Shown: positions 40,725 through 50,428, counted from the first letter of the stretch. The stretch is 64,000 nucleotides of DNA from Paragorgia papillata (GCA_035771165.1 JAWNZC010000106.1:3131501-3195500); one strand, 5' to 3'. Numbers and translations: made by a program. The notes: generated from the sequence alone by a model not told the origin.

Positions 40725-42590
40725 TTGACTAATACTACTGCGTACGAGGTAACCGACGCCCCACCTTCTATGGCAGTGGAGGAAAATATGCGAAGTGCAC
40801 GTAATATTGCTGCTGCATTTGGGGTAACCCATAGAAACAGAAGAAACATCAGAACCCCCAAAAGAGAAAAGCAACTTCTCAATCTGGCAGCCGGGAATGT
40901 CCGGACAACTAATGACAATGACAGTCCCATCAGACCAGAAAGAGCCATTGCAATCATCTGCAGAGAGCCAGAGAAGGCAGGCGTAGATATCTGTGCCCTG
41001 AGCGAGGTACGACGTCCAGACTCAAGGACGAAGGCAAAATCAAGAAGAGCACTATCTTTTGGAGCGGTAGTGAAGACAAAACTACAGGCGTTGGCTTTGC
41101 CATTTCTAATAAGCCCAGTTCCATAAATAACAGATTAATGACGGCTCGCATTCCACTCAAGGACAACACACACCTTACTCTAATCAGTGTTTATGCACCT
41201 AAAATGCAACGATCAGAAGTAGATAAAGAAAGTTTCTATGAAAAGCTTAATGAATGTATTGTCAAGGCCAAGGGAGACAGTATTATTGTCCTAGGAGATG
41301 TCATTGCTCGTGTTGGGAAAGATTGGCAAGCTTTCGGAGTGTGAAGAATCCTTGGATGACCTTACAGAGGTCTTGCAGAATGCTGCCAAACATGTCTTTG
41401 GCACGAAAAACAGAAAGAGTGAAGATTGGTTTGACGATCAAGATGAGGAGATTCAGAGACTCTTAAAAGTGGAGACAAGCAAGCTCTCAGAGAGCAAGTT
41501 AGAAAGCTCAAGAAACAATGGTTCCAAGAAAAAGCAAAAGAAGCAAAAAGGTATTCAAAAGATAAGAATTATAGAGAGTTCTACGCAACGCCCAATGCTG
41601 TTTATGCTCGCAAGTCCAAAAACCTCCATCCAGAAAAAGAGCAAAAGATGGTGAAGTTCTTTCATCTCCAGATGACATCAAGGACAGATGGATTAAACAC
41701 TTCAGTGAGCTTCTCAACAAACCAACTGATGTTGATTGGGATATTCTTGATGAAGTAGAGCAAAATCCTACTATTCAAGAATTCGATCACCATGAAGGAA
41801 GTAGAGACAGCAACCAAGAACACCAAAGTCAGAAAGAGCTCGGGACCAGATGGTATCTTTTAGATCACAGAGCTGATACAATCTGACTTGATTGATGCTA
41901 ACATCTGTATTTTGTTTAAGAAAGGTTCTCGAAGTCAGTGTGCAAACTATCGCGGTATATCTCTACTCAGTGTTGTAGGTAAGATGCTTGCCGACATCTT
42001 ACTGCAGAGACTCCAACGCCTTGCTGAGACTGTTTATCCTGAATCCCAGTCAGGTTATAGAAGCAGCAGAAGCACCGTTGATGGAATTTTCACCCTTAGA
42101 CAAATAATGCATGGAGAAGTAAAGAGAACAGCAGAGAAACTTACATATTGCCTTTATTGATTTCACCAAGGCTTTTGACTGTGTTAACCGTGAGCTTCTT
42201 TTAAAGACCCTGGAAAAGCTTGGCTGCCCTGCTAAATTCATTCGCATAATCACGAAACTGTACTCTGATATATACATGCATGCCAGTCTTATTATTGATG
42301 GAGAACTGTCTAATGCTATGGAATACAACAGTGGTGTGAAACAAGGTTGCAAGCTTGCCCCAACTCTCTTTGGAATTTATGCTGCAGTTCTACTGTATCT
42401 TGCCTTCAGAAACATCAGCCCAACATACTGCAGTATCAAGGTTCGCTTCAGATATGACGGTGACTTATTTGATCTTCGACGCCTAAAATCGAAGACAAAG
42501 ACTCTTACTACGTATATCAGAGAAGCCCAGTATGCAGATGATATTGCTACCTTCTGTAACAATACTACAGCACTACAACTCCTAATATTA
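40725..42590 (+). pseudogene. LINE A: APE endonuclease plus reverse transcriptase, broken
   Basis: This is the 5' and central part of a non-LTR retrotransposon. From 40725 the frame gives the APE endonuclease start (NVRTTNDNDSPIRPER, then DICALSEVR). After a frameshift near 41050 it continues with GVGFAISNK, LISVYAP and LGDVIARVGKDW; canonical copies have GDFNA at that point. A deletion joins the endonuclease to the linker KHVFGTKNRKSEDWFDD. From 41888 comes the reverse transcriptase: FKKGSRSQCANYRGISLL, then PESQSGYRSSRSTVDGIF. A frameshift near 42150 leads to FIDFTKAFDCVNRELL, GVKQGCKLAPTLF and the catalytic YADD at 42531-42542. Several frame breaks make it dead. It is the endonuclease-reverse transcriptase type often annotated craniofacial-development-protein-2-like; the exact clade is unresolved. 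Confidence 0.88.
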
Positions 42591-42599
42591 TATCTCAAC

Positions 42600-42960
42600 T
42601 GTAAATTGTCCAGTCAGAGAGCTTGATTTGTACCACGTGACCAGTTAATTTATCGTAGAATTACCCTCCACAGCGGTGTACCACGCGTGAATGTCACGCA
42701 CGATTCACGAAGCTGTCAACAATGGCGGAGTTTGGCGAGACAAGAAAACGTTTCGCCTGAACATTCAGATGTTGACAAGAAGATTGTTAGGTTACAAGAA
42801 AATAAGGATTCAGGGAATACAAAGAAAGCAACAAACAATGCATCCAGAAGCCTTGAGACGACAACAGAACGGAAACAGGCAATGAAAATTGGACAAAAGT
42901 TAAGCTAAGCTAACTTTATTAATACATTAGTTAAGCTTTTTTTGGAAAGATTAATTGTTT
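42600..42960 (+). pseudogene. Insertion in LINE A with possible Crypton-like N-terminus
   Basis: LINE A protein homology stops near 42590 and resumes near 43100, so 42.6-43.1 kb is inserted sequence. It contains ATG at 42722 (MAEFGETRKRFA, then stop). One frame over it reads KIVRLQENKDSGNTKKATNN. The combination ENKDS..TKKAT resembles the N-terminus of tyrosine-recombinase (Crypton/KIAA1958-like) proteins of cnidarian repeats. It is short and frameshifted, so this is tentative. Confidence 0.25.
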
Positions 42961-42974
42961 CGATATAATATATA

Positions 42975-43084
42975 ATTTATAGACCTTTCGCTCGGGGAAT
43001 TCGATAAAATATTACCCCTCGAGATGATATATCATACCTCGGGGGACTATTTCATCGAATTCCCCGAGCGAAAGGTCTATAAAT
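42975..43084. mobile_element. 110-bp foldback with near-perfect inverted arms
   Basis: The left arm starts TATAGACCTTTCGCTCGGGG and continues AATTCGAT. The right arm is its reverse complement, ending CGAAAGGTCTATA. At least 28 bases match exactly, and imperfect pairing continues (CCCCTCGAG against CCTCGGGG) to a small loop. The whole is a hairpin with TA-rich boundaries, like a MITE or a solo terminal palindrome. Confidence 0.75.
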
Positions 43085-43087
43085 CCT

Positions 43088-43318
43088 AATTGTCGGGGTC
43101 TCCGTATAAATACAAGAAGACATACAGAGACCATGAGTGTAGGTGAGCAGGCCGATTTCTATATTGATGGACAGAAGTTGGCTAGAATAGATAGCTTCAA
43201 ATATCTTGGCAGCTGGGTCACCAAAGACTGCAAGTTAGATGAAGAGATCACTTCACGCATTCAAGCTGCTCAGCTGCAGTAGGAAAGCTCAAAGACAGAG
43301 TCTTTAACTGCAATCAAA
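43088..43318 (+). pseudogene. LINE A continued: thumb region
   Basis: The frame from about 43140 reads ADFYIDGQKLARIDSFKYLG, then SWVTKDCKLDEEITSRIQAA and VGKLKDRVFNCNQN. The FKYLGS motif plus I.xRI..A..A is the segment downstream of YADD in this LINE class, so this is the same copy resuming after the 42.6-43.1 kb insertion. An indel occurs at the second AAQL (GCTGCAGTAGG), and homology stops near 43318. Confidence 0.8.
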
Positions 43319-43632
43319 ACACGATGAAATCGGTTTTCTTTGTTCTTTTGAGGGTTTTATCTAACGAAGAAACCTTTTGAATAGTCCCGGAGGAAATAGG
43401 GGTTAATCCGTTAATATGTATATTGATTAGCTGATTTACATATCATATATATTGTAATATTTACACTATATTACAATACAATACAATATTTAATTGACCA
43501 CTCCCCATAGGGGCTTTTCAGGGACAATGTACTAAATAATACAACGTAATAAAAAATTACTACCTAAAGTATTTACATGTTAAAAATTAGATACAAGAAA
43601 CATAATTAGAATACTGCAAGATATAATATGCC
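43319..43632 (-). other. 3' untranslated tail of LINE B
   Basis: AT-rich non-coding sequence with many ATATTACAATA-like repeats directly downstream (minus strand) of the LINE B reading frame. It probably ends near 43320, where LINE A is interrupted. No other feature is seen. Confidence 0.45.
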
Positions 43633-45055
43633 TTATGATAGAAAGCTGTCTAGTAGGTCTCTTTTTAATTTACATTTAAATTCCCGAATTGACTGGCTTA
43701 ATTTTAGTTCTGGACGTAATTCGTTCCATAATTTTACAGCGCGATAATTAAAGGTTGTCTGACCTGTTGCGCTTTTAAAAAGTGGAATGTTTAATTGATT
43801 AGCTTTTCTAGTTGACCTTCCACTTATACTACCTCTAGTTAAAAATTGAGAACTTAAATAAATAGGCGCCATTCCAGTCATGCATTTAAAAGTAAGGGTA
43901 GTGTCACGATAATAAAGTTGTAATTTAACGGGTATCCATCGTAGTTGATTCAGTACAGGTGTCACATGGTCATATTTCCTAGTTCCACTAAAAATTCGGG
44001 TAGCATAGTTCGGTATGCTTTGAAGTTTCCGTATATTTCGATCTGTGGTATTGGACCAGACCGAGGAGCAATAATATAACTTACAAAATACTAATGAATT
44101 TATTATTGTGATAAGCAGCTCTTTCTTAAAAGCATGCTGCACTCGGCTTATTTGACCTAAACTGCATGGACATGGAAGATGAAATAGTATTTAAAACGTG
44201 TTCGTTAAAATTTTAATTACATTCAAACGTAACTCCCAGGTCTTTCACAGATTGTTTTGGAGTAAGTTCTTTTTCCAAAAGAGAAAGACGAAAATCTGGG
44301 AGTTTGGAGATCATTTGTCTGCTTCCGTACACCATCAATTTTGTCTTATCGGGGTTTAATAGTAAAAGATTTTCGAAACACCAATTTCGGATCCTGAGGA
44401 GGTCGTTATTCATATCGGTCATAGCAATTTCGTGATTCTGCACTGGGGAAACACATGTAGAGTTTGGTATCGTCAACATAACATTCAGCTGAACAACTTT
44501 GGGGTATCAACGGTAAATCATTAACATAAATGCTGAATAATAATGGCCCTAGTATACTTCCTTGCGGGACGCCGTTAACCACGGGCAACGCATCAGAAAG
44601 AGCCGAATGAATACGCACCATCTGGTGCCGATTAGACAGATAACTCTTAAACCATCGTAAGGCTGTATCCGAAACCCCGACATCCTGGAGTTTATTAAGC
44701 AAAATACCATGATTTATGCTATCGAACGCTTTATCTAAAAGAACAATAGCTGTTGTTTTCTTTTTATCAATGGCACTCAATATGACATCGGTTGTATGTA
44801 TTAACGTTGTCTCAGTTGAGTGCCATCTTTTGTTGCCACCTTGCTTAGTTGTTAAACGTTTGTTGAGCACTACAGTAGGTAGGGCATGAATTGATTTAAA
44901 GCAATTTTCTCACATATCTTTGATAATATGGGTAATAAAGATATTGGACGGTTATTATTGGCTTCTTCGTGATCTCCGTTCTTCAGAATCGGCGTTACTT
45001 CTGCCATCTTCCAGATAGTAGGAAAGGTATCACTTGTAAAATGACACATATTACA
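43633..45055 (-). pseudogene. LINE B: CR1/jockey-like reverse transcriptase, 5' truncated
   Basis: Reading on the minus strand from about 45055: IWKMAEVTPILKNGDHEEAN, NRPISLLPILSKICEK, then (44870-44406) HSTETTLIHTTDVILSAIDK, LLDKAFDSINH, GVPQGSILGPLLFSIYVND and YVDD. This continues in 44479-44213 (FENLLLLNPDKTKLMVYGSR, VKDLGV) and in 44142-43633 (NSLVFCKLYYCSSVWSN, NYATRIFSGTRKYDHVTPVL, WIPV.LQLYYR, STRKANQLNIPLFKSATGQT, FNYRAVKLWNELRP). The motif order and the C-terminal signature are those of CR1/L2/jockey-type LINEs. A frameshift near 44420-44480, a further break near 44150-44210 and a stop near 44880 show it is inactive. It has no endonuclease part, so it is 5' truncated as most LINE copies are. 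It is inserted within LINE A. Confidence 0.9.
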
Positions 45056-45101
45056 ATGAAAGGTATCACTAAAGTGAAAAATTGGTTAAATTAATTTGCT
45101 A

Positions 45102-45407
45102 TCACTTTTTCGTCCTTGGTAAAAGTCCTTCTGCTAATTGATTTCCTTGGAATACAGCAGCGAAGTATTTCTTTCTTCTAGGCGGTCCAAAGCCAAGATG
45201 GCGATAACTTCTATCAAATCGCGGACGAAGGTCGATAATACAGTCCTTGGAGAAGCGTTTAGTCGTATCTATTTCATGTGGATTGCTAAACTTTTCGTAG
45301 TAAAGTTGATTTGAGATGTCATTTGTTGGTTCTAGCAACCAAAATACTGACAAAAGACAGAAGGCCAGAGAGCCAAAGAAAGCGTGACCACTCGCCATGA
45401 CAGTCAA
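45102..45407 (-). CDS. Unidentified ORF with signal-peptide-like N-terminus
   Basis: An open frame of 101 codons starts with ATG at 45407, with a second ATG three codons later. The N-terminus HAFFGSLAFCLLSVFWLL is a strong hydrophobic stretch after a short polar start, like a secretory signal. It is followed by NQLYYEKFSNPHEIDTTKRF, DLRPRFDRSYRHLGFGPPRR and a basic end. I do not recognise the family. The upstream 300 bases are richer in CpG than the surroundings, as in a promoter or 5' UTR. It lies directly 5' of the truncated LINE B on the same strand and inside the block that interrupts LINE A. It may be a captured first exon, a retrocopy piece or an unrelated repeat ORF. Confidence 0.3.
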   Translation of the reverse strand: MTVMASGHAFFGSLAFCLLSVFWLLEPTNDISNQLYYEKFSNPHEIDTTKRFSKDCIIDLRPRFDRSYRHLGFGPPRRKKYFAAVFQGNQLAEGLLPRTKK

Positions 45408-45842
45408 TCGTCAGTTTCTTATATTATATATATAATCCCTATGAATTATAATTCCCAAATTCATAGGGTCCCTGCCACAACTATATCTCGAGTAGAGTAC
45501 GCCGGTAGCGCCCCCAAACGAGGAGAGGAAGGTTTTGCCTATCTCAAGTAGGGACGCTGGTAAAACGAACGCGCCCTCATACATGAGACAAGCGATTTTG
45601 TTTTCTTGAAAAATTGTTGGTTTAGTCAGGACTTTATTACACCGACCGTTGAACAAATGTGGGATTGATACTGAATCAATGCCCATGCCTAAGGATCCCG
45701 GACATTATTTGTACTGATTGTTCATGCTAATCATTCAAACAATTTCACGCCTATATAAATATATCGATATTCTTCTCCCTTGGGGCTTCTTTCAGGAAAC
45801 CTCATTATCTGGCTTAAGGCCTCCGTTCTCGGTATTTATCCT
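45408..45842. other. Unassigned part of the block inserted in LINE A
   Basis: Moderately CpG-rich sequence upstream of the 45102-45407 ORF. It ends where LINE A homology resumes (ACAACAGAAACCAAGCTGAA). A minus-strand open frame at 45411-45686 has no recognisable motif. No terminal repeat is seen. Confidence 0.4.
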
Positions 45843-46455
45843 ATACAGATTTAACAACAGAAACCAAGCTGAAAGTTTACAACCAATGTGTCATCCCTCT
45901 TATTATGTATGGGAGCGAGTCTTGGACTCTGTACCGTCACCGCAACAAAAAGCTCAGAACCATCCAGCAACGCCATCTTAGATTCATCATTTAGATTAAA
46001 TGGGACCACTATGTCACAAATGATGAGGTGTTGGAATGATGGGATCATGCTCATCAGAAACAGACTTCGCTGGTTGGGTCATGTTGCACGCATGCCAAAT
46101 GAGCGACCAGTTAAGGCTCTTCTTTATGGAGAACTTGCTGAACGTTCAAAGAAAATTGGCCATCCATTTTTTTTTTTTTTTTTTTTAGACACTTTGAAAG
46201 ATATTCTGAATTGAGGTGGTATTCTTCGCACATGGAAAGAGACAGCAACTAATAGGCTGGAATGGCAGAAGTTAATTTATAATGTATGTGAAAAGATAGA
46301 TAACGATAGGAAGGATGCATGACAACAAAAGGAAAAGAGCCAAACGACATCACAAGAAAGAATGATCACTGAAATAATTACCCTGATTACCAAAAACAGT
46401 ATAACACAAAGAGAATTCGAACAAATGTTTAAAATACCCGATCTGTCTGTGTGAA
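45843..46455 (+). pseudogene. LINE A continued: C-terminus
   Basis: The frames give ETKLKVYNQCVIPLIMYGSE, SWTLYRHRNKKLRTIQQRHL, then after frame changes RLRWLGHVARMPNERPVKAL, LYGELAERSKKIGHP, LDTLKDILN, and WKETATNRLEWQKLI with a tail ending EQMFKIPDLSV. This is the usual end of the same LINE class (RWxGHxxRM, then a RPxKRYKDxLK-like region). A run of 20 T at 46167-46186 breaks the frame. Part 2 stops and part 3 starts at adjacent protein positions, so 43319-45842 is a later insertion. Confidence 0.85.
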
Positions 46456-46576
46456 ATCGGAATAAAGTTGTGAATATATTAATTGCAGAGTATATGCACG
46501 GTCGGAAAGCAGGTGGCCAACTCAACTGTGCCAGCGGACAGTCTTGTTATCTATATGCACTATAGTTTATACTTAC

Positions 46577-46682
46577 TGGAGAAATATCCGATATTTTAGA
46601 CTATATATTAACTATACTAACGAAAAATATCAGACCTCAGTCTTTTATGTACGAACATCGAGCCCGGTCTGATATTTCTCCA
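46577..46682. mobile_element. 106-bp foldback
   Basis: The left arm TGGAGAAATATC is the reverse complement of the right arm GATATTTCTCCA. Inner pieces (AAATATCAGACC and GGTCTGATATTT) pair as well. It is non-coding and MITE-like. No convincing target duplication. Confidence 0.5.
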
Positions 46683-46699
46683 TAATGACAGCACTCTCG

Positions 46700-46817
46700 G
46701 TTAATAAGAAGTCTTTCAAATGTTTTAGTTTTGGAGAAACAAATTGTCCTTAGGATTTGTGGCTAGGTTCTCCCATCTATAAATGATCAATATCAAGGCG
46801 TTTGAGATTGTCCTTAA
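46700..46817 (-). pseudogene. LINE C, 3' end (distal to the Kolobok-like insertion)
   Basis: Read on the minus strand across the empty site (57995 joined to 46817), the frame gives RPLLRYKDKLKDNLKRLDID, then HL and a stop. RxxKRYKDxLKxxLK is the classical C-terminus of APE-type LINEs of the LINE A class. The join is seamless with one TTAA copy, so this sequence and 57995-58560 were one LINE before the transposon landed. Confidence 0.8.
46814..46817. repeat. TTAA target duplication, left
   Basis: TTAA directly before GGGTGTTCAGAC. It is matched by TTAA at 57991-57994 directly after the mirror end CCGAACACCC. A TTAA duplication is typical of Kolobok and piggyBac superfamilies. Confidence 0.85.
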
Positions 46818-46955
46818 GGGTGTTCAGACAGATTTATTTTGGCCCGTTGCTAAGGAAATTTTGATATGACCACAGAGCTTGTGGAGCTTTACAAATTTAA
46901 TCCCCATGCTAGATATCCTGCACGTGGTATATATGAACGAAGTTCTTTTGTTCGA

Positions 46956-46974
46956 TGACGTCATCGTGACGTCA
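46956..46974. promoter_or_regulatory. Two TGACGTCA (CRE-type) palindromes
   Basis: TGACGTCA occurs at 46956-46963 and again at 46967-46974, one helical turn apart (11 bases), inside a larger palindrome TCGATGACGTCATCG. This is the CREB/ATF consensus. It lies about 140 bases inside the left transposon end, so it may be a subterminal protein-binding site or a chance match. No function can be shown from sequence. Confidence 0.35.
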
Positions 46975-47650
46975 TCGAGATCAGAAAAAACCTATAATTT
47001 CTGCCAATTTTTAAGTTTTGTGAACTATAGAAGTTTCACCTAAACGAAAACTGTTATGTGCAAAAAAGTACGCATGCATTTCTCAATTGAGCAAATTTTA
47101 ATGATTTTATGGCCGTTTTAGTGGGATATTTTCAATAAAAAATGGAATATCTATGTCATTTTTGGTTTATTCATAAAACCCATGGGTACTTTTTGGGAGA
47201 AGTATTAGCCCTACGTGTAAACGAATGAAAAGTAGCTATTTGATGAATACTCGCGGAAATTATAGGAATCTTGTGCGCTCGTGTTTTTGCCGGAAGTAGA
47301 TTCAACCTAGCCTGGAAAAATCAGGCGAGGGCCCTTCGGCCGCCTGATCGGATGGAGTTCGAAGCACGCAATGGCTGCCATACAAAATTTCCACTGTCTT
47401 CGGAATGTTTGATTTATGGTTTATTAGCTCTGCCGATTTCTGAATTCTGGCGTTCAAACCTCGGCAATATAAATCTACGGTCGGTCTGATGCAGTGATGG
47501 ACTGATGGTCGATGAACTGGATCAAACAAGATATAAAAAGGTGAGTAACTTGTGTACTTGCAATTAGCAAAGTTTTAATAATAGATGTGCGATTGTTGTT
47601 TAATAATTTGGATTACCGATTACAGTATTTATCTTGTAGATTATAAGATT
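46975..47650. other. 3' non-coding part of the Kolobok-like element
   Basis: Lies between the stop codon of the transposase-exonuclease gene and the left terminal repeat. It holds a GC-rich hairpin-like stretch near 47325-47350 (CAGGCGAGGGCCCTTCGGCC, then GCCTG). No protein family is recognised in the short open frames on either strand. Confidence 0.5.
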
Positions 47651-48000
47651 TTATTTTCCATAGAAATAGTTTGCAAGCTTGTTTTGACAAATTTTGGACA
47701 GCTTCTTTTTGGCAAGGGCTTTCATAAAATCTTCTCTAGACTTGGGATTGACCTTGTATACACCTCTCGAAGAATCGTATGTCCATCCAGAGCGTGCAAG
47801 TTTCTTTGCCATGGTTCCCGATAGGGTCTTTCCAAATTGAAAGAGAAGATGCCTAGAAACTACTCTAACTTCCACCATTGAGTCGTAACAGTCCTTCTGT
47901 TCGTTGAATGACCGCAGACAGATATTTTCAAGATGGTCTTTTACCTCGGTCTCGAAAACTACCCTTTTCATTGCTCTTACATCTTCTAGTGCTCGATGTA
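47651..48000 (-). CDS. Exon 11: ExoIII motif and C-terminus
   Basis: 350 bases from acceptor TTATTTATAG to stop TAA (47651-47653). It opens VHRALEDVRAMKRVVFETEV; H..x4..D (HRALED) is the DEDDh ExoIII motif with both catalytic residues present. A C-terminal extension follows: LARSGWTYDSSRGVYKVNPK, then FMKALAKKKLSKICQNKLAN and YFYGK. The basic tail resembles the SAP-like or DNA-binding end seen in transposon-linked exonucleases, though that assignment is tentative. Confidence 0.82.
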
Positions 48001-48110
48001 CTATAAATAAAGAATAAAACAACAAAAACTTAAATGACCGTAATAAACTTAGCTAATATAATATCAGTCGCAAAATATAAATGCTTGGTGATGTAACGTA
48101 CTGTATATAC

Positions 48111-48210
48111 CTTGGTACTTTTCACTTGGAAAATATGTTTCGTACAAAGCTTCCATTCCAACTTTTTGTTTCTTGTCACAAACTTTTGCCAGAGATCCAC
48201 TGCTCTTAAG
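48111..48210 (-). CDS. Exonuclease exon 10
   Basis: 100 bases between TTTCATTTAG and CAAG|GTATAT, phase 0 to 1. It reads LKSSGSLAKVCDKKQKVGME, then ALYETYFPSEKYQ. The pattern K.V..L........ALYE..FP is typical just before the ExoIII histidine in DnaQ-like domains. Confidence 0.78.
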
Positions 48211-48382
48211 CTAAATGAAAGAAGATGATCCAGTTAGTGTAGCCATGTAAAAAACAAATCACTATATTTTATCTGTAAGGTATAAACAGTACAGTAATTA
48301 TTTTTGGGTAAAATATAACATATACTGTATTTGTGTACAGGTATATGGATATTGGATTACAGTGTAAAATGGTTGGAGGAAC

Positions 48383-48400
48383 CTTTCTGATGTGTTCTAG
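48383..48400 (-). CDS. Exonuclease exon 9, second part
   Basis: The last 18 bases of the exon, beyond the hAT insertion: with the first part they give DTLEHIRK. The donor AAG|GTTCCT is weak but gives the correct phase 0 join to LKSSGSLAKV in exon 10. Confidence 0.6.
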
Positions 48401-48628
48401 CAGGGGCGGCGCGCTAAGGTATTAAAGGTATTAGTCTAATACCTTTTTTTCTCCAGATTGAAATGAATTGTAAAATAATATAATTATTCCAAGAACAGAG
48501 ACGGATGAAGAAAACAACATCTTTGTTTTTGATTGTTTGATTTCAATTCCGCAGTACCGTACCGTCCTCGCTGATGCGCGCAACAACCTTAGCGACTTTA
48601 GCGACAAGTGTTTGAAAGGCTTAGACCT

Positions 48629-48661
48629 CAAGGTATTAGAATCTCAAAACTAATACCTTGG
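48629..48661. repeat. Palindrome inside the hAT element, copy 1
   Basis: CAAGGTATTAGAATCTCAAA, then ACTAATACCTTGG: outer arms CAAGGTATTAG and CTAATACCTTG pair. The reverse complement of this sequence, with one mismatch, occurs at 49088-49120. Confidence 0.7.
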
Positions 48662-49087
48662 CTTGACAAGAAACGCGGATTTTCGGTGTTAAATTTCACC
48701 ACAGGTGGTACAATATTTATATTTTAAAGTCAGACGCTTTACTATTTCGATTTAAAACTGCTTTTATTTCGCAGCGAGAAGTCTGCAATTCTTTTCACTT
48801 CATTACATTAACAATATATAACATCTCAATATATAAATCATCCATGTAGTATCGGCTGTATCGCCTATTTCACAAGGAAAAGCTCCCAACACTGGAGTTC
48901 AACACTTCAATAATATTGAAACAAAGAGCAATTATTTATAACAATTTTGAAGCTTTGATATGATGACTAGAATTTATCTGACGAAAGGAAAACCTTCTTG
49001 AATCCATATTTAACAAAAAAAAGGCATAAGTCCTCCTTCAAAGGTAAGAACGATGCGAATATTTGTATATCTAACAACGCAATCCTA

Positions 49088-49120
49088 CAAGGTATTAGTT
49101 TTGCGATTCTAATACCTTGG
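49088..49120. repeat. Palindrome inside the hAT element, copy 2
   Basis: CAAGGTATTAGTTTTGCGAT, then TCTAATACCTTGG. It is inverted relative to copy 1. The pair could be ends of an older element nested in the hAT element or clustered transposase-binding sites. Confidence 0.65.
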
Positions 49121-49757
49121 CCGCCTGCGTTCGCAAAACCAGGCAGACGTTGCGCTGATCATATGTATTGTCGGCGCATCACGCAAGCTACTGTATTCAC
49201 ACCTGCAGCGCATCAGTATCGCTAAGATGGCGTTGCGGTGGCGAGGCGTGTGGCCATCGCTGGGATGTTTCAAAACTTTTTTCTTTACTATCGTGTCACA
49301 ACTGTAAAGTGTAAACTTAAAAACTAAGTAAGAGAACAGTGAACAAGTTTGTTATACATTGCCATTATGTTTCTGAGTTGTGCCTGGTTTGTATTTCCAA
49401 CAATCCCACAATTTTAAAAACGAAATATCTTTAAAGTAGACTTACCGTTTGCCGTTTGAATATAAGGAATGCACCGCTACAATATTATTAGTCACATCAT
49501 AGTCTCAGACAGATATAATTCAATGGATGTTTCCGTTAATTTGGTCGTGAAGTCATCGAACTGCGTAAAATGCTTAGCATTTAGATCTTCATCTCGCTTG
49601 ATTTTTTCAAAGAATATCTTCTGTAGAATGTTGGAAATAGCATTTCAGAGCCTCTAGATTTCAAAATTTTCTGGGGGTAGATACCCCCAGACCCCCTACG
49701 TTATATACCACAACTAATACCAAAAAATTTACGCTACGCGCCGCCCCTGTGTTCTAG

Positions 49758-49873
49758 TGTGTCACCAAAGTAAAACTTTGACAAGATATTTTGGGTGAGT
49801 AATCCTTGGCGCCTATCAATTTCTGCCATTAGAATAGGGTAGTCATACACAAAGCCAGTATGTGCCAAAATTG
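49758..49873 (-). CDS. Exonuclease exon 9, first part: ExoII
   Basis: After the acceptor TTCTTTTAG the exon reads AILAHTGFVYDYPILMAEID, RRQGLLTQNILSKFYFGDTL and E. AHxGFxYDxPIL is the ExoII block; the usual Asn of HNG is Thr here, while the catalytic Asp of YDYP is kept. GDTLE is the conserved turn after it. The exon is cut by the hAT element after DTLE and resumes at 48400. With one 8-base duplication the joined exon is 134 bases and keeps frame. Confidence 0.8.
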
Positions 49874-50108
49874 CTAAAAGAAAAGAAAAATTCCTTAGTT
49901 TGCGAGACAACATTTACAAATATATTGTGTGGTTTATGCAAATGACTTATTTGTCTAATATTTTATTATAACATGAATAATTATATAATTGTGACTGGGA
50001 ACAATCTAATAATATCTGAGGGAAGAAAGACAGACACTGTTTGTGTGTTCTTGTGGGCTTATAGATATGAAGGATATTGCCCTATATGCTGTAAATTAAT
50101 TTTTGTAC

Positions 50109-50246
50109 CTGGTGAATAGTTTTTGTCTGTAGCATTTCTCACTTCCTGTACAACATCTTGTATCCATTTGACAAATTTTGGCAACACCTCTGACAACTTA
50201 GGTTTTTGTAAAAGATCTTTTCTTTTCAAACCACATTTCTTGGATA
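50109..50246 (-). CDS. Exonuclease exon 8
   Basis: 138 bases between TATTCTAG and CCAG|GTACAA, phase 1 to 1. It reads VSKKCGLKRKDLLQKPKLSE, VLPKFVKWIQDVVQEVRNAT and DKNYSP. The helix LPKFVKWIQDVV is the segment that precedes the ExoII block in DEDDh exonucleases. Confidence 0.75.
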
Positions 50247-50359
50247 CTAGAATAAAGAATAAAATAATTTTGAACTTATTAAATTATTAAAATAAATTTA
50301 AATTATCGGTAAATATATCTACTTCTAAAGTGTATAATTATCAGTTAATATGTATTTAC

Positions 50360-50428
50360 CAATTGGAGAAATTCTCTTGGATGTGTTGACCAGAGTCTGA
50401 AATTCTAGTGGTGAACTAATTAATACAC
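50360..50428 (-). CDS. Exonuclease exon 7
   Basis: 69 bases between TTTATTACAG and ATTG|GTAAAT, phase 1 to 1. It reads GVLISSPLEFQTLVNTSKRI, then SPI. This matches the DnaQ-like region after ExoI, where a short beta strand and an xF.xLV.P pattern are common. Confidence 0.75.

Larger units (their letters stand above)
48401..49749. mobile_element. hAT-like non-autonomous transposon, 1.35 kb
   Basis: Both ends read CAGGGGCGGCGCG (13 bases perfect, mirrored). The flanks carry an exact 8-base duplication TGTTCTAG at 48393-48400 and 49750-49757. Eight-base duplications and CAGGG-type ends are diagnostic of hAT. No transposase reading frame is seen. GGTATTAG/CTAATACC repeats lie just inside both ends and at two internal palindromes. 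The element sits in exon 9 of the exonuclease gene, and excision with one duplication restores the frame. Confidence 0.9.

Noticed and set aside
47271..47529. Short open frames on both strands in the transposon 3' region
   Set aside because: No motif, no splice logic, and they overlap a GC-rich hairpin in non-coding sequence.
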